From: Bacillus sp. FJAT-29814
GTDB lineage: Bacteria; Bacillota; Bacilli; Bacillales; Cytobacillaceae
NCBI RefSeq assembly: GCF_001510715.1
Contig: NZ_LMTJ01000003.1
Coordinates: forward strand, 236,972 to 300,971
Reading direction: 5' to 3'
Length of the DNA stretch: 64,000 nucleotides
Part shown: piece by piece, positions 41,504 to 50,530 of the stretch
Position numbering within the stretch: position 1 is the first letter of the stretch
How the letters are laid out: every line of letters begins with the position of its first letter
Made by a program: the position numbers and the translations under genes
Notes under the pieces: generated by a model
Database searches by the model: none
What the model was told of the DNA's origin: nothing
What the model saw: only the letters and a program-made list of their open reading frames with translations

Positions 41504-42586
41504 ATGGATGATAAACACTACATGAACTTGGCGTTAAACCTTGCCAGAGGAACATTGGGACAAACCACGCCCAATCCTGTAGTCGGGGCAGTAGTTGTAA
41601 AGGACAATCAAATCATCGGGATGGGGGCCCATCTAAAAGCCGGCGAACCTCATGCGGAGGTACACGCGCTTCATATGGCCGGTGATAAGGCAAAAGGTGC
41701 AACCCTTTATGTCACACTCGAGCCATGCAGCCATTTTGGCAGGACTCCGCCATGCTCGGATTTGGTCATCAAAACGGGGATCAAAAAGGTCTTCGTAGCT
41801 ACGACAGACCCTAACCCGCAAGTGGGCGGGCAGGGAATCGAGCGGATGAAGCGTGCCGGAATTGAAGTGGAGGTGGGATTGCTTCAAGAGGAAGCCAGGG
41901 AGTTAAACAAGGTCTTTTTTTATAACGTCAGGACCGGACTACCGTACGTCACTTTGAAATCGGCCGTTAGCTTGGACGGGAAAACTGCGACGGTTACTGG
42001 AGAGAGCATGTGGATCACCGGAGAAGCAGCGCGGGCAGATGTCCATCAATTCCGCCATCGTCATGATGCGATATTAGTGGGAGTTAATACGGTTCTTAAA
42101 GATAATCCGTCCTTAACAACGCGACTGCCAGCAGGCGGGAGAAATCCGATCCGCATTATCCTCGATACCAAATTACGGACACCGCTTGACGCAAATGTGA
42201 TAACAGATAATCAAGCTCCTACTTGGATCATTACCGGAGCGGAAGTGGATGCAAACCGCGAGGCGGCATTTCGCAAATCAGGGATTCACATATTAAAAAT
42301 GGACACCAGACAAATTTCTATCAAGGCGATGTTGAAAGCGCTAGGCCAGCGAGGGATTTGTACTCTCTTTGTTGAAGGCGGCGCTGAAGTGCATGGCAGT
42401 TTTTTAAAAGAAAGAGCTTTCCAGCAAATTATTACCTATGTCGCCCCGAAGCTGATTGGCGGGAAGGGTGCTCCGACTTCATATGGCGGCGAAGGGATTG
42501 CCAATATAGCTGAGGCCGTCGATTTGACAATACGGCAAGTGGACATGATTGGCAATGACATCAGAATTATAGCGGAACCAAGTTAG
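41504..42586 (+). CDS. ribD: Bifunctional pyrimidine deaminase/reductase RibD
   Basis: Catalyses steps 2 and 3 of riboflavin synthesis: deamination of the pyrimidine, then NADPH reduction of the ribose. The N-terminal deaminase domain has the zinc site HAEVHAL and PCSHFGRTPPC. The C-terminal reductase domain starts near residue 145 (PYVTLKSAVSLDGKTA) and has VEGGAEVHGSF. It is 360 residues, full length. ATG at 41504 follows AAAGGAGA. It is the first gene of the rib operon, under the FMN riboswitch. Confidence 0.97.
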   Translation: MDDKHYMNLALNLARGTLGQTTPNPVVGAVVVKDNQIIGMGAHLKAGEPHAEVHALHMAGDKAKGATLYVTLEPCSHFGRTPPCSDLVIKTGIKKVFVATTDPNPQVGGQGIERMKRAGIEVEVGLLQEEARELNKVFFYNVRTGLPYVTLKSAVSLDGKTATVTGESMWITGEAARADVHQFRHRHDAILVGVNTVLKDNPSLTTRLPAGGRNPIRIILDTKLRTPLDANVITDNQAPTWIITGAEVDANREAAFRKSGIHILKMDTRQISIKAMLKALGQRGICTLFVEGGAEVHGSFLKERAFQQIITYVAPKLIGGKGAPTSYGGEGIANIAEAVDLTIRQVDMIGNDIRIIAEPS

Positions 42587-42596
42587 GAGAAGGTGT

Positions 42597-43253
42597 ATGT
42601 TTACCGGAATTATTGAAGAAATTGGTGAAATCGCAACTATTCAGCGAACGGGGAAATCATTTGTTTTGACAATTGGGGCCAAGAAAATCTTGGAGGATGT
42701 GCATCTTGGTGACAGCATCGCCGTGAATGGGGTGTGCTTGACAGTGACGTCTTTCACAGGTAATCGTTTTGCCGTTGATGTAATGCCTGAAACCGTTAAG
42801 GCAACGAGTTTACAGTCATTGACCCGCGGATCCAAAGTGAATCTGGAGCGTGCGATGGCAGCCGGCGGCAGGTTTGGCGGTCATTTTGTCAGTGGTCATA
42901 TCGATGGCACTGGAATTATCAAGAGGAAGGAAGCACACGAGAACGCTGTGTATTATGAAATAGAAACTGCCCAAGAGCTATTGCAATACGTGATCCTACG
43001 GGGATCGATTGCCGTAGACGGGACAAGCCTGACGGTATTCGGAGTTTCGGACAACAGTTTTACATTGTCGCTGATTCCCCATACGTTGTCGGAAACAGTA
43101 TTAGGGCAGAAGGGTCAAGGGGACATCGTTAACCTGGAATGCGACATGATTGGCAAATATGTCGGCCATTTTTTGAAAAATCAATCAAGTAACGAGCAGA
43201 AGTCAAAATCCGGAATTACCGCGAGTTTTTTAGAGGAGAATGGTTTTTATTAA
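42597..43253 (+). CDS. ribE: Riboflavin synthase alpha subunit
   Basis: A 218-residue enzyme that dismutates two molecules of 6,7-dimethyl-8-ribityllumazine to riboflavin. It has two repeated lumazine-binding barrels, each with an FTGI/VNGVCLTV-like and a GHFVSGHIDGTG / YVGHFL-like half. The N-terminal MFTGIIEEIG is conserved and essential for activity. ATG at 42597 lies 10 bp after ribD with AGGAGAAGG upstream. Confidence 0.97.
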   Translation: MFTGIIEEIGEIATIQRTGKSFVLTIGAKKILEDVHLGDSIAVNGVCLTVTSFTGNRFAVDVMPETVKATSLQSLTRGSKVNLERAMAAGGRFGGHFVSGHIDGTGIIKRKEAHENAVYYEIETAQELLQYVILRGSIAVDGTSLTVFGVSDNSFTLSLIPHTLSETVLGQKGQGDIVNLECDMIGKYVGHFLKNQSSNEQKSKSGITASFLEENGFY

Positions 43254-43274
43254 ATAAAAAAGGAGTGATGCATC

Positions 43275-44468
43275 ATGTTTGATACCATTGAGGTTGCCCT
43301 TGATGAGTTAAAACAAGGGAAAGTTGTAATCGTGTGTGATGACGAGGATAGAGAAAACGAAGGGGATTTTGTGGCGTTGGCTGAAAATGCTTCCCCGGAA
43401 GTGATTAACCTAATGGTGACCCATGGGCGGGGACTTGTCTGTGTTCCGATCGAGGAAGAGCTGGCGCAAAAACTCGATTTAATCCCTATGGTCTCGAAAA
43501 ACACTGATCCGCATGGGACAGCTTTTACAGTAAGTATTGACCACAAATTTTCCACAACGGGGATTTCGGCATACGAACGATCTGCAACCGTTTTGAGCAT
43601 GCTGGACTCAGATGCCAAAGGGGCTGATTTTAAACGGCCGGGTCATATTTTTCCGCTGGTCGCCAAAAAGGGCGGGGTCTTAAGAAGAACGGGACATACC
43701 GAAGCGGCAGTCGACTTGGCAAAGCTGTGCGGGGCGAAGCCAGCGGGAGTCATTTGCGAAATCATGAATGAGGACGGCACGATGGCCCGTGTTCCCGAAC
43801 TTAGAAAAATTGCCGACAAACTAAATCTCAAAATGATTACCATTAAAGATTTAATTGAATATCGGAACAAAAAGGACAAATTGGTCAAGCGTGAAGTCGA
43901 AATTAAGCTGCCGACAGAATTTGGCGAATTTAGGGCATTTGGATATTCGAATCTCGTTGATGACAAGGAGCATGTTGCGCTAGTGAAGGGGGAAATCGAC
44001 CCAGAACGGCCGATTTTGGTTCGTGTCCATTCGGAATGCCTAACCGGGGATGTATTTGGCTCCTATCGCTGTGACTGCGGCCCGCAGCTGCATGCGGCAT
44101 TGAATCAAATCGAGCAGGCGGGCAATGGGGTGCTGCTCTATATGCGGCAGGAGGGCCGTGGCATTGGGCTGCTGAATAAATTGCGCGCCTACAAACTGCA
44201 AGAACAGGGCTACGATACGGTTGAAGCAAACGAAAAACTCGGCTTTGGCGCCGACTTGCGGGAATATGGCATCGGTGCCCAAATCCTGAAGGACCTTGGC
44301 ATTAAAAAAATGATGCTGTTAACCAATAATCCGCGCAAAATCAAGGGTTTGAAAGGCTATGACCTCGAGGTTGTAGAGCGGGTGCCGCTGCAAATGGAAA
44401 TGAAAGCGGAAAACGAACGTTACTTACGTACGAAACACGATAAGCTTGGTCACCTTTTACATTATTAA
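43275..44468 (+). CDS. ribBA: Bifunctional DHBP synthase/GTP cyclohydrolase II
   Basis: A 397-residue protein making both precursors of lumazine. The N-terminal RibB domain (about residues 1-200) has the metal site [11 protein letters not shown] and [12 protein letters not shown]. The C-terminal RibA domain has the zinc site [21 protein letters not shown], with Cys residues spaced for zinc, and the catalytic region [17 protein letters not shown] at 43275 follows AAAAGGAGTG. It is the third gene of the operon. Confidence 0.97.
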   Translation: MFDTIEVALDELKQGKVVIVCDDEDRENEGDFVALAENASPEVINLMVTHGRGLVCVPIEEELAQKLDLIPMVSKNTDPHGTAFTVSIDHKFSTTGISAYERSATVLSMLDSDAKGADFKRPGHIFPLVAKKGGVLRRTGHTEAAVDLAKLCGAKPAGVICEIMNEDGTMARVPELRKIADKLNLKMITIKDLIEYRNKKDKLVKREVEIKLPTEFGEFRAFGYSNLVDDKEHVALVKGEIDPERPILVRVHSECLTGDVFGSYRCDCGPQLHAALNQIEQAGNGVLLYMRQEGRGIGLLNKLRAYKLQEQGYDTVEANEKLGFGADLREYGIGAQILKDLGIKKMMLLTNNPRKIKGLKGYDLEVVERVPLQMEMKAENERYLRTKHDKLGHLLHY

Positions 44469-44488
44469 ATTATTTGGAGGAATCGAAC

Positions 44489-44959
44489 ATGGGACATATT
44501 TATGAAGGAAATTTGGTAGGATCAGGTCTTAAAATCGGTATTGTTGTCGGGCGCTTTAATGAGTTTATTACCGGAAAATTATTGAGCGGTGCCGAGGATG
44601 CGCTGCGAAGACATGGAGTAAGTGAAGCTGATGTTGACGTCGCCTGGGTTCCAGGTGCTTTTGAAATTCCGCTAATTGCTCAAAAAATGGCAAATAGCAA
44701 AAAATATGATGCGGTCATCACGCTGGGTGCGGTCATCCGCGGTTCCACTCCGCATTTTGACTATGTTTGCAATGAAGCGGCAAAAGGTGTTGCCGCAGCG
44801 GGATTAAATAGCGGCATTCCTGTTACCTTTGGTGTCCTGACAACCGATTCCATCGAGCAGGCCATTGAGCGGGCTGGAACAAAGGCCGGCAATAAGGGCT
44901 GGGAGGCAGCGACAACGGCCATTGAGATGGCAAATTTGTGCAGAGGCTTTGACCAATAA
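44489..44959 (+). CDS. ribH: Lumazine synthase
   Basis: A 156-residue subunit of the icosahedral lumazine synthase, which condenses the two precursors to 6,7-dimethyl-8-ribityllumazine. Motifs are [32 protein letters not shown] (with the catalytic His) and the C-terminal [19 protein letters not shown] at 44489 follows GGAGG; the in-frame TTG at 44474 overlaps that site. It is the last gene of the rib operon. Confidence 0.97.
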   Translation: MGHIYEGNLVGSGLKIGIVVGRFNEFITGKLLSGAEDALRRHGVSEADVDVAWVPGAFEIPLIAQKMANSKKYDAVITLGAVIRGSTPHFDYVCNEAAKGVAAAGLNSGIPVTFGVLTTDSIEQAIERAGTKAGNKGWEAATTAIEMANLCRGFDQ

Positions 44960-44965
44960 TTAACT

Positions 44966-45016
44966 TTTAGAAATGGAGGGGCAGCTCTATAATAGCTGCT
45001 CCTCAAACTTTCTAAA
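44966..45016 (+). terminator. Long hairpin at the end of the rib operon
   Basis: A two-part stem: TTTAGAAA / TTTCTAAA outside and GAGGGGCAGCT / AGCTGCTCCTC inside around CTATAAT. There is no long T-run after it, but the strength and position suit operon termination. Confidence 0.75.
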
Positions 45017-45081
45017 CAAAAACATATACAATCGAGTCAGTTTTTTACTATAATAGTCTTAGCATAAAAAATATCTTTTAA

Positions 45082-45247
45082 AAAACAGGTGCTAAAGTCA
45101 GTGCTAGACTTTTAGCTTAATAGGGAAGTTGGTTAAAAGCCAACGCGGTCCCGCCACTGTAAATGCGAGCAACCTATACCATGCCACTGTCGATAGATGG
45201 GAAGGCATAGGGAGCGATGACCATGAGCCAGGAAACCTGCCTGTTTT
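45082..45247 (+). promoter_or_regulatory. Adenosylcobalamin riboswitch aptamer
   Basis: Base helix AAAACAGG / CCTGTTTT (45082-45089 with 45240-45247). The conserved AATAGGGAAG, AACGCGGTCCCGCCACTGT and GAGCCAGGAAACCTGCC words occur in the cobalamin (B12-box) order. A -10 TATAAT is at 45049-45054. Ligand binding should switch off the genes below. Confidence 0.95.
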
Positions 45248-45274
45248 ATAAACACCGAAAACCTACGCGGATAG

Positions 45275-45356
45275 GGGAGTGTTACGCCAGAAACTTTTTT
45301 TCGTTTGTTTCTTGCTATACATAACACTTCCTCCTTATTGATAGGAGGATTTTTTT
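45275..45356 (+). promoter_or_regulatory. Cobalamin riboswitch expression platform with terminator
   Basis: Terminator stem TCCTCCT / AGGAGGA (45329-45349) is followed by seven T. A competing helix is possible between GGGAGTGTTA (45275-45284) and TAACACTTCC (45322-45331), whose right arm overlaps the terminator's left arm. It would act as antiterminator when B12 is scarce. AGGAGG in the terminator also resembles a ribosome binding site for the in-frame ATG at 45357. Confidence 0.8.
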
Positions 45357-45389
45357 ATGCCATTTTACAAAAGGAGAGGAAGTCAGATC

Positions 45390-47213
45390 ATGAGAAACAA
45401 GAATTTGTGGCTGGTCATGCTACTGATATTCGCGATTATTACCAGTGGATTTCAAACACCTGTCCATGCCGCAGACGAAACGAAGCAAGCAACAATTACG
45501 GTAATTGGGCCAGACTCGTTAAGCCCGATGGTTGATAAAACGGTCCAATTTGCAGAAAACAAAACAGTGACAGAAATATTAATTCAAGCTGTTGGAGAGG
45601 ACCAGGTTAAGTTTAACCAATGGGGAATGATTTCGGAGATAAATGGCCTCCAAGAAGAGGGTACTAATTTTTGGGGATTATTTGTTAATGGAATTTCAAG
45701 CGGAATTGGTGCTGACACTTATTCAGTCCAAGACGGGGACAAAATAATCTTCCGCTATACCGACTGGACAAAGCCCATGGAAAAATCTGTGTCATTCAAG
45801 GTTCTTGATATGGAAAACAAGGATGTAATTATTCCTTCGAATGTAGAATTTTTAGGAAATCCAAATGCATTCCAGTTATTGCAGACTACAGTTGGTCCAG
45901 ACAAGGTAGGATATGATCAGTATCCATTTGGTAAGTTTGTCCATACAATCAATGACATAAAGTCTGATTCAACCAATTCCTGGAGCCTTTTTATAAATGG
46001 GGAAGAAGCTCAGGTAGGAGCCGAGGGTTATACACTTAAACCAGGTGACCAAATCAGTTTTCAATTAACTGCTTTTGAGCCTATACCGGAAGCGCCTGGC
46101 GAAGGAGATAATGGAGAAACAATCCCTCCGGAAACTTCACCATCTGCATCGTTCCCTCAAGAATCATTGCAAACTGCAATTGATCAGGTAAGCCAATATG
46201 TCCTCCAATCGCAGGTGGGGGAATGGGAAGCTGTTGCCTTAAAACAAGCTGGGAAAACCATTCCGGCAGGCTATCTGGATACGGTAAAAGCAGCCGTTAA
46301 AGATAGGCAAGGAAAATTTTCAAGGATTACAGATACAGAACGGTATGTTTTAGGAATTCTCGCAGCGGGCGGAGATCCGACTAATATCGAAGGGTATAAC
46401 CTTATCGAAGCAATCTATAACGGAAATGTAACAAAGCAAGGATTAAACGGGGTTGCGTTTGGACTGATTGCATTGGACAGTGCAAATTTCCAAGTTCCTG
46501 ATACCGCTGTTTGGACTAGAGAAAAACTAATCAATTATATGTTAGAAAGACAAAAGGCTGATGGCGGTTGGGAATGGGCTGATGGTTTAGGCAGTGACAT
46601 TGATCTTACAGCGATGATCCTGCCATCTCTTGCCCCATATAAAGATCAAGCTAATGTAAAAGAAGCAGTTGATAAGGCCGTTCAATTCTTAACAACGCAA
46701 TACCAAAATTCTATGGTCGGTAATAGTAACTCGGCAGCGCAAATGATTATTGCCCTGTCAGCATTAGGTATAGATGCAAATAGTTCTCCTTTTGCCGACC
46801 AAAATAGCAGTTTAATTCAATTTTTATTATCCTATCAAAATAGTGATGGAGGCTTTGACTTTCAAGGTGGGGACGAGAGTGATTTTATGTCAACCTACCA
46901 AGGCTTTCAGGCCCTAACAGCCTATCAGCTATTTGCGCAAGGTAAAGGCTCTTTATACAAGCTATCATTAGCAGAGCAAAATCCGGGAACAAACCCGCCA
47001 GCGACAGAAACACCGAAGGCCGAACAACCTAAAGCGGACACACCAAAGACCGATCAGACAACTGTCCAAACACCAACAACCAAAACAACAAAAACTGCCG
47101 GACATACACTTCCAAACACAGCGTCCGACTTTGGTAATTTGCTGGCATTGGGCGTACTGCTCATCTTATTTGGAAGCGGCTATTACCTAAAGCAAAGGAA
47201 AACCAAAGCATAA
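45390..47213 (+). CDS. Sortase-anchored surface protein: two DUF4430-like domains plus alpha/alpha toroid (intrinsic-factor-like)
   Basis: A 607-residue cell-wall protein. A Sec signal peptide (about residues 1-27, cleavage near VHA-AD) is followed by two DUF4430-like beta domains (about 33-125 and 130-230), each with an N-x-W-x-L-F-(V/I)-NG core and a PGD/DGD turn. A toroid of helices follows (about 257-535), with repeats QKADGGWEW and QNSDGGFDF of the terpenoid-cyclase/transcobalamin type. A Thr/Pro linker then leads to LPNTA (574-578), a hydrophobic helix and a basic tail. LPNTA fits class D sortase sites (LPDTA-like) rather than LPXTG. ATG at 45390 follows AAAGGAGAGG; ATG at 45357 is an alternative. 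In vertebrate intrinsic factor the same two domain types occur, with the toroid first. The B12 riboswitch supports corrinoid binding. Confidence 0.82.
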   Translation: MRNKNLWLVMLLIFAIITSGFQTPVHAADETKQATITVIGPDSLSPMVDKTVQFAENKTVTEILIQAVGEDQVKFNQWGMISEINGLQEEGTNFWGLFVNGISSGIGADTYSVQDGDKIIFRYTDWTKPMEKSVSFKVLDMENKDVIIPSNVEFLGNPNAFQLLQTTVGPDKVGYDQYPFGKFVHTINDIKSDSTNSWSLFINGEEAQVGAEGYTLKPGDQISFQLTAFEPIPEAPGEGDNGETIPPETSPSASFPQESLQTAIDQVSQYVLQSQVGEWEAVALKQAGKTIPAGYLDTVKAAVKDRQGKFSRITDTERYVLGILAAGGDPTNIEGYNLIEAIYNGNVTKQGLNGVAFGLIALDSANFQVPDTAVWTREKLINYMLERQKADGGWEWADGLGSDIDLTAMILPSLAPYKDQANVKEAVDKAVQFLTTQYQNSMVGNSNSAAQMIIALSALGIDANSSPFADQNSSLIQFLLSYQNSDGGFDFQGGDESDFMSTYQGFQALTAYQLFAQGKGSLYKLSLAEQNPGTNPPATETPKAEQPKADTPKTDQTTVQTPTTKTTKTAGHTLPNTASDFGNLLALGVLLILFGSGYYLKQRKTKA

Positions 47214-47225
47214 GGATTCCGGGTT

Positions 47226-47256
47226 GTCCCTCCAAACCTTAAAAGTTTGAAGGGAC
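47226..47256 (+). other. Intercistronic hairpin between the surface protein and lipoprotein genes
   Basis: GTCCCTCCAAAC / GTTTGAAGGGAC, 12 pairs with one mismatch. C-rich sequence rather than a T-run follows, so it may stabilise or process the mRNA and set different expression of the upstream gene, or reduce read-through. Confidence 0.6.
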
Positions 47257-47282
47257 CCCCTTATCTGAAGGAGGTTGACATC

Positions 47283-48014
47283 ATGCGTAAACTCTTAATT
47301 TTACTAACTATCTTTCTATTAACATTTGGTTTGGCGGCCTGTGGCAGCGGGGAGCAGACGACGGATAAATCCCCATCAAAGCCCGCAGCTTCCTCAAAAG
47401 CAGAGGAAAAAACGAAGGAACAGCCAGCTGATGCAGAAGAACAGCCGAATGACTCAGCTGCAACGTCACAAACAGAAGAAAATACAGCACAAGCTCAAGC
47501 TGATTCAAAAACAAATTCCGATACTCAATCAGCCTCAACTGCAAATGCAACTACAACCAAAACGGCAGATACTAAGCAGCAGGTTAATAATAACAATACA
47601 CCTGGAAAGACAAATCCGGCACCATCGAATGGCCAAACAACAGCAAGTCCTACACAACCAGCCGCTCCGGCTCCTGAAAGTCAAAAGCCTGCAACAACGG
47701 TGACTTTTTCAATTATTGGTCCGGACAACCATGTGATTCTGGCAGCGACAAAGGTTAATTTTTCGGAAGGTGACACCGTGTTTGATGTACTAAAGCAATT
47801 GGATAAACAACATAGCTTTGTGGTAGTATCGAGAGGTAGTGGTGCTACAACTTATATTGAAGGAATCGAAGGTAGTGATTTTAGCTACTTTGAATTTGAT
47901 GAAGGTCCAACAAGCGGTTGGGTGTTCAAACAAAATGGCGCAAACCTGACCAAAAGTGTTGGTGTCACGGCACTCAAAGATGGTGATCGGATTGAAGGAA
48001 TCTATACGAAATAG
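47283..48014 (+). CDS. Lipoprotein with DUF4430-like domain, probable cobalamin-binding partner
   Basis: A 243-residue lipoprotein. The signal peptide ends in the lipobox LAAC (Cys at about residue 20). A long disordered Ser/Thr/Gln/Ala/Pro linker (about 21-140) is followed by one DUF4430-like beta domain (about 145-243) with TSGWVFKQNGANL and KDGDRIEGIY. It should tether the domain to the outer face of the membrane with a reach across the wall zone. ATG at 47283 follows AAGGAGG. Placed between the wall-anchored protein and the ECF transporter, it looks like the relay component. Confidence 0.8.
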   Translation: MRKLLILLTIFLLTFGLAACGSGEQTTDKSPSKPAASSKAEEKTKEQPADAEEQPNDSAATSQTEENTAQAQADSKTNSDTQSASTANATTTKTADTKQQVNNNNTPGKTNPAPSNGQTTASPTQPAAPAPESQKPATTVTFSIIGPDNHVILAATKVNFSEGDTVFDVLKQLDKQHSFVVVSRGSGATTYIEGIEGSDFSYFEFDEGPTSGWVFKQNGANLTKSVGVTALKDGDRIEGIYTK

Positions 48015-48032
48015 CAAAGGGGGGAGCAAGTG

Positions 48033-48911
48033 ATGGGAACAAGATTTGCACGGTTCCATCCGCTTGTGTCCTTCTTTTTTTATGCAGGGGCAGTGATGTT
48101 GCTTATTTTGATGCTGCATCCGGTTTTTCAGGTAATTTCTTTATTCCTTATCATAGCCATCAATATCATCCATGATCGGTTGGCAGGATTAAGAAAGTGG
48201 AAATATCTCCTCCTAGTTACATTTGTCTTGCTGGTTGTTTTAAACCCTTTATTTAATGAAAGGGGAAGGCATCTATTGTTTATGGCCGGTGAGCACCGGA
48301 TTACATTGGAAGCTGTCCTGTACGGCGGAATGAATGCCCTCTCCATAATAGGCATTATCGCCGTTTTCATTTCTTACAATGTTATTATGACTCCAAATAA
48401 GGTATTGTTTCTATTTGCCAAATTTCTACCGCAATTTGCGGTATTGTTAATGCTGACATTGCGATTCATCCCGTTAATGAGCAGGCGGATGGAAGAGATT
48501 TCGCTTGTTCAAAAAAGCAAAGGAATTATGGTGACCAAAGGAAACTGGCGGACACGAGTAAAGACAGCATTTTCTTATGTGCAGGCACTATTAACCTATT
48601 CATTGGAGGAAGCGATTCAAACGGCTGATTCGATGAAGGCAAGGGGGTACGGTAAAGGACCGCGGACTTCTTACGAATTTTTTCGGATTCGCGGCAAAGA
48701 TACAATCGCTATTGTGATCTTAATGGTACTGTTATCCATCATCATTTACGGCAGAAGTCTTGGTTACGGAGTATTAACCATCTATCCGATGATGGAGGAC
48801 TGGAGATTAGCAACTTGGGATACGGCCTTTCTCATTTGTTATATACTGTATTTGAGTTTTCCGATTTATGTTGAAGCAGGTGAAGCATTTCGATGGCACT
48901 TATCGAATTAA
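48033..48911 (+). CDS. ECF transporter T component (EcfT)
   Basis: A 292-residue membrane scaffold of an energy-coupling-factor importer, which couples ATP hydrolysis to the substrate-binding S component. There are six or so helices, and the two coupling helices end in the signature SMKARGYG, with a partial match in RRMEEISLVQKSKG. ATG at 48033 has AAAGGGGGGAG 6-7 bases upstream; GTG at 48030 is too close. The end overlaps the ATPase gene by 19 bases. Confidence 0.9.
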   Translation: MGTRFARFHPLVSFFFYAGAVMLLILMLHPVFQVISLFLIIAINIIHDRLAGLRKWKYLLLVTFVLLVVLNPLFNERGRHLLFMAGEHRITLEAVLYGGMNALSIIGIIAVFISYNVIMTPNKVLFLFAKFLPQFAVLLMLTLRFIPLMSRRMEEISLVQKSKGIMVTKGNWRTRVKTAFSYVQALLTYSLEEAIQTADSMKARGYGKGPRTSYEFFRIRGKDTIAIVILMVLLSIIIYGRSLGYGVLTIYPMMEDWRLATWDTAFLICYILYLSFPIYVEAGEAFRWHLSN

Positions 48912-50530
48912 CTGATGTTACATTTACCTATCCGGACAGTTTACAGCCGGCGATAACGAATCTTTCCTTGAAAATTGAAAATGGGCAATTTGTTGTTTTA
49001 TTCGGTGCATCCGGTTCTGGAAAAAGCACCTTGTTAAAACTATTAAAAAATGAAATCCGCCCGCATGGGACATTAACAGGAAACATAGTGATAAACGGGA
49101 ATTCAATTAAGGATTCTTCCGGTTTATCGCAGGAAATCGGCTTTGTTTTTCAAGACCCCGAGAATCAAATTGTCGCAGATGATGTGCTGCATGAATTGGT
49201 ATTTGGACTTGAAAATATTGGGCTATCCACAAACGAAATGAGAAACCGGGTGGCCGAAATGGTACATTTCTTCGGGGCTGAAGAGCTGCTTCGGCGCAAA
49301 TCCCATGAGCTTTCAGGCGGAAAAAAACAGCAGATTAATCTTGCATCTGCCCTGTTAATGCAGCCCAACATCTTGCTGCTTGACGAGCCAACCTCCCAAC
49401 TCGACCCGGTAAGCACCCGCGAGTTATTGGATATGCTTAAGCGCTTGAATGAGGAATTTGGAATGACAATTGTTTTGGCGGAGCATCGGCTGGAAGAAGT
49501 GCTCACATTAGCGGATACCATTATCATGATGGAAAAAGGGGAAGTCCAAATCGCAGGCTCACCAAGGCAGGTGCTGCCCCGGATTTGGAATACCGAGAAT
49601 CGGGCATATGTCCCCAGTATTCCGGCCTTATTTATGTATTCAAAGGGACAAGGTTTGCTCCCCATGACTGTAAAAGAGGGACGAAATTGGGTTGAGGACA
49701 CCAAGCAGCCATTTTTCCCAGAAGACAAGGCAGAAACGGATCCGCCAGCTAAAAAGGTCATGGAGGCAAAGGACCTTGCGTTCCGTTATGAAAAAAAACG
49801 TGAATTGGTATTGGATGAGCTGGATTTTGCCTTGAATGAAGGAGAATTTTATGCGCTGTTGGGTGGAAACGGCTCCGGGAAATCAACCTTTTTAAAAGCG
49901 ATGGCCGGGCTGATTAAAACTGAACAGGGGAAAATATGGCTCGATACCAAACCGCTGAAATCATACAAAAACGATGAGCTGCCCAAACGGATAGGATACC
50001 TGCCGCAAAATCCCAAGCTGTTCTTCCTCCAAGATACAGTGGAAAAGGAAATCCGCATTGCCATGACACGATGGGAATTGACAGACTGGCAGGAAATAGA
50101 GGCCCTATTGGACGAACTAGGAATTTTCCATTTAAAAGGAAGTCACCCATATGACTTAAGCGGGGGAGAACTGCAGAAGGCAGCTCTGGCCTGCCTGCTG
50201 CTGCGCAAGCCCAAAGTGCTGATGCTGGATGAGCCGACAAAAGGGCTGGATCCGATTTCGAAAAAAAACCTCGCGAATATTCTTCATTCTTTGAAGTCAA
50301 AAGGGGTATCGATTCTCATGTCAACCCATGATGTGGAGTTTGCAGCTCAATATGCGACGAAATGCGGAATGATGTTCCAGGGGAAAATTTCTTCTGAAGA
50401 CAAACCAGAGAAGTTTTTTAATGGGAATTTTTTCTACACGACGATGATGCAGCGAATTTTCCGGGGGCAGGATATCATGCCGCTTACTCTTGAGGAGGCA
50501 GCTCGTTCATGCGATTCAACCGTATCCTGA
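48893..50530 (+). CDS. ECF transporter duplicated ATPase (EcfA-A' fusion)
   Basis: A 545-residue protein with two ABC ATPase domains in one chain, replacing the separate EcfA1/EcfA2 of shared ECF systems. Domain 1 has GASGSGKST, LSGGKKQQ and LLLDEPTSQLD. Domain 2 has GGNGSGKST, LSGGELQK and LMLDEPTKGLD. Each has a Q-loop (FVFQDPENQ, YLPQNPK) and a switch His. A linker of about 40 residues joins them. The start at 48893 overlaps EcfT, and the end overlaps the S component by 22 bases, so the three are translationally coupled. Such a dedicated fusion suits a group I-like ECF unit. Confidence 0.94.
   Translation: MALIELTDVTFTYPDSLQPAITNLSLKIENGQFVVLFGASGSGKSTLLKLLKNEIRPHGTLTGNIVINGNSIKDSSGLSQEIGFVFQDPENQIVADDVLHELVFGLENIGLSTNEMRNRVAEMVHFFGAEELLRRKSHELSGGKKQQINLASALLMQPNILLLDEPTSQLDPVSTRELLDMLKRLNEEFGMTIVLAEHRLEEVLTLADTIIMMEKGEVQIAGSPRQVLPRIWNTENRAYVPSIPALFMYSKGQGLLPMTVKEGRNWVEDTKQPFFPEDKAETDPPAKKVMEAKDLAFRYEKKRELVLDELDFALNEGEFYALLGGNGSGKSTFLKAMAGLIKTEQGKIWLDTKPLKSYKNDELPKRIGYLPQNPKLFFLQDTVEKEIRIAMTRWELTDWQEIEALLDELGIFHLKGSHPYDLSGGELQKAALACLLLRKPKVLMLDEPTKGLDPISKKNLANILHSLKSKGVSILMSTHDVEFAAQYATKCGMMFQGKISSEDKPEKFFNGNFFYTTMMQRIFRGQDIMPLTLEEAARSCDSTVS

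Noticed and set aside
49165..49761. 198-residue minus-strand frame inside the EcfA gene
   Set aside because: Fully antisense to conserved ABC ATPase motifs and without start signals.
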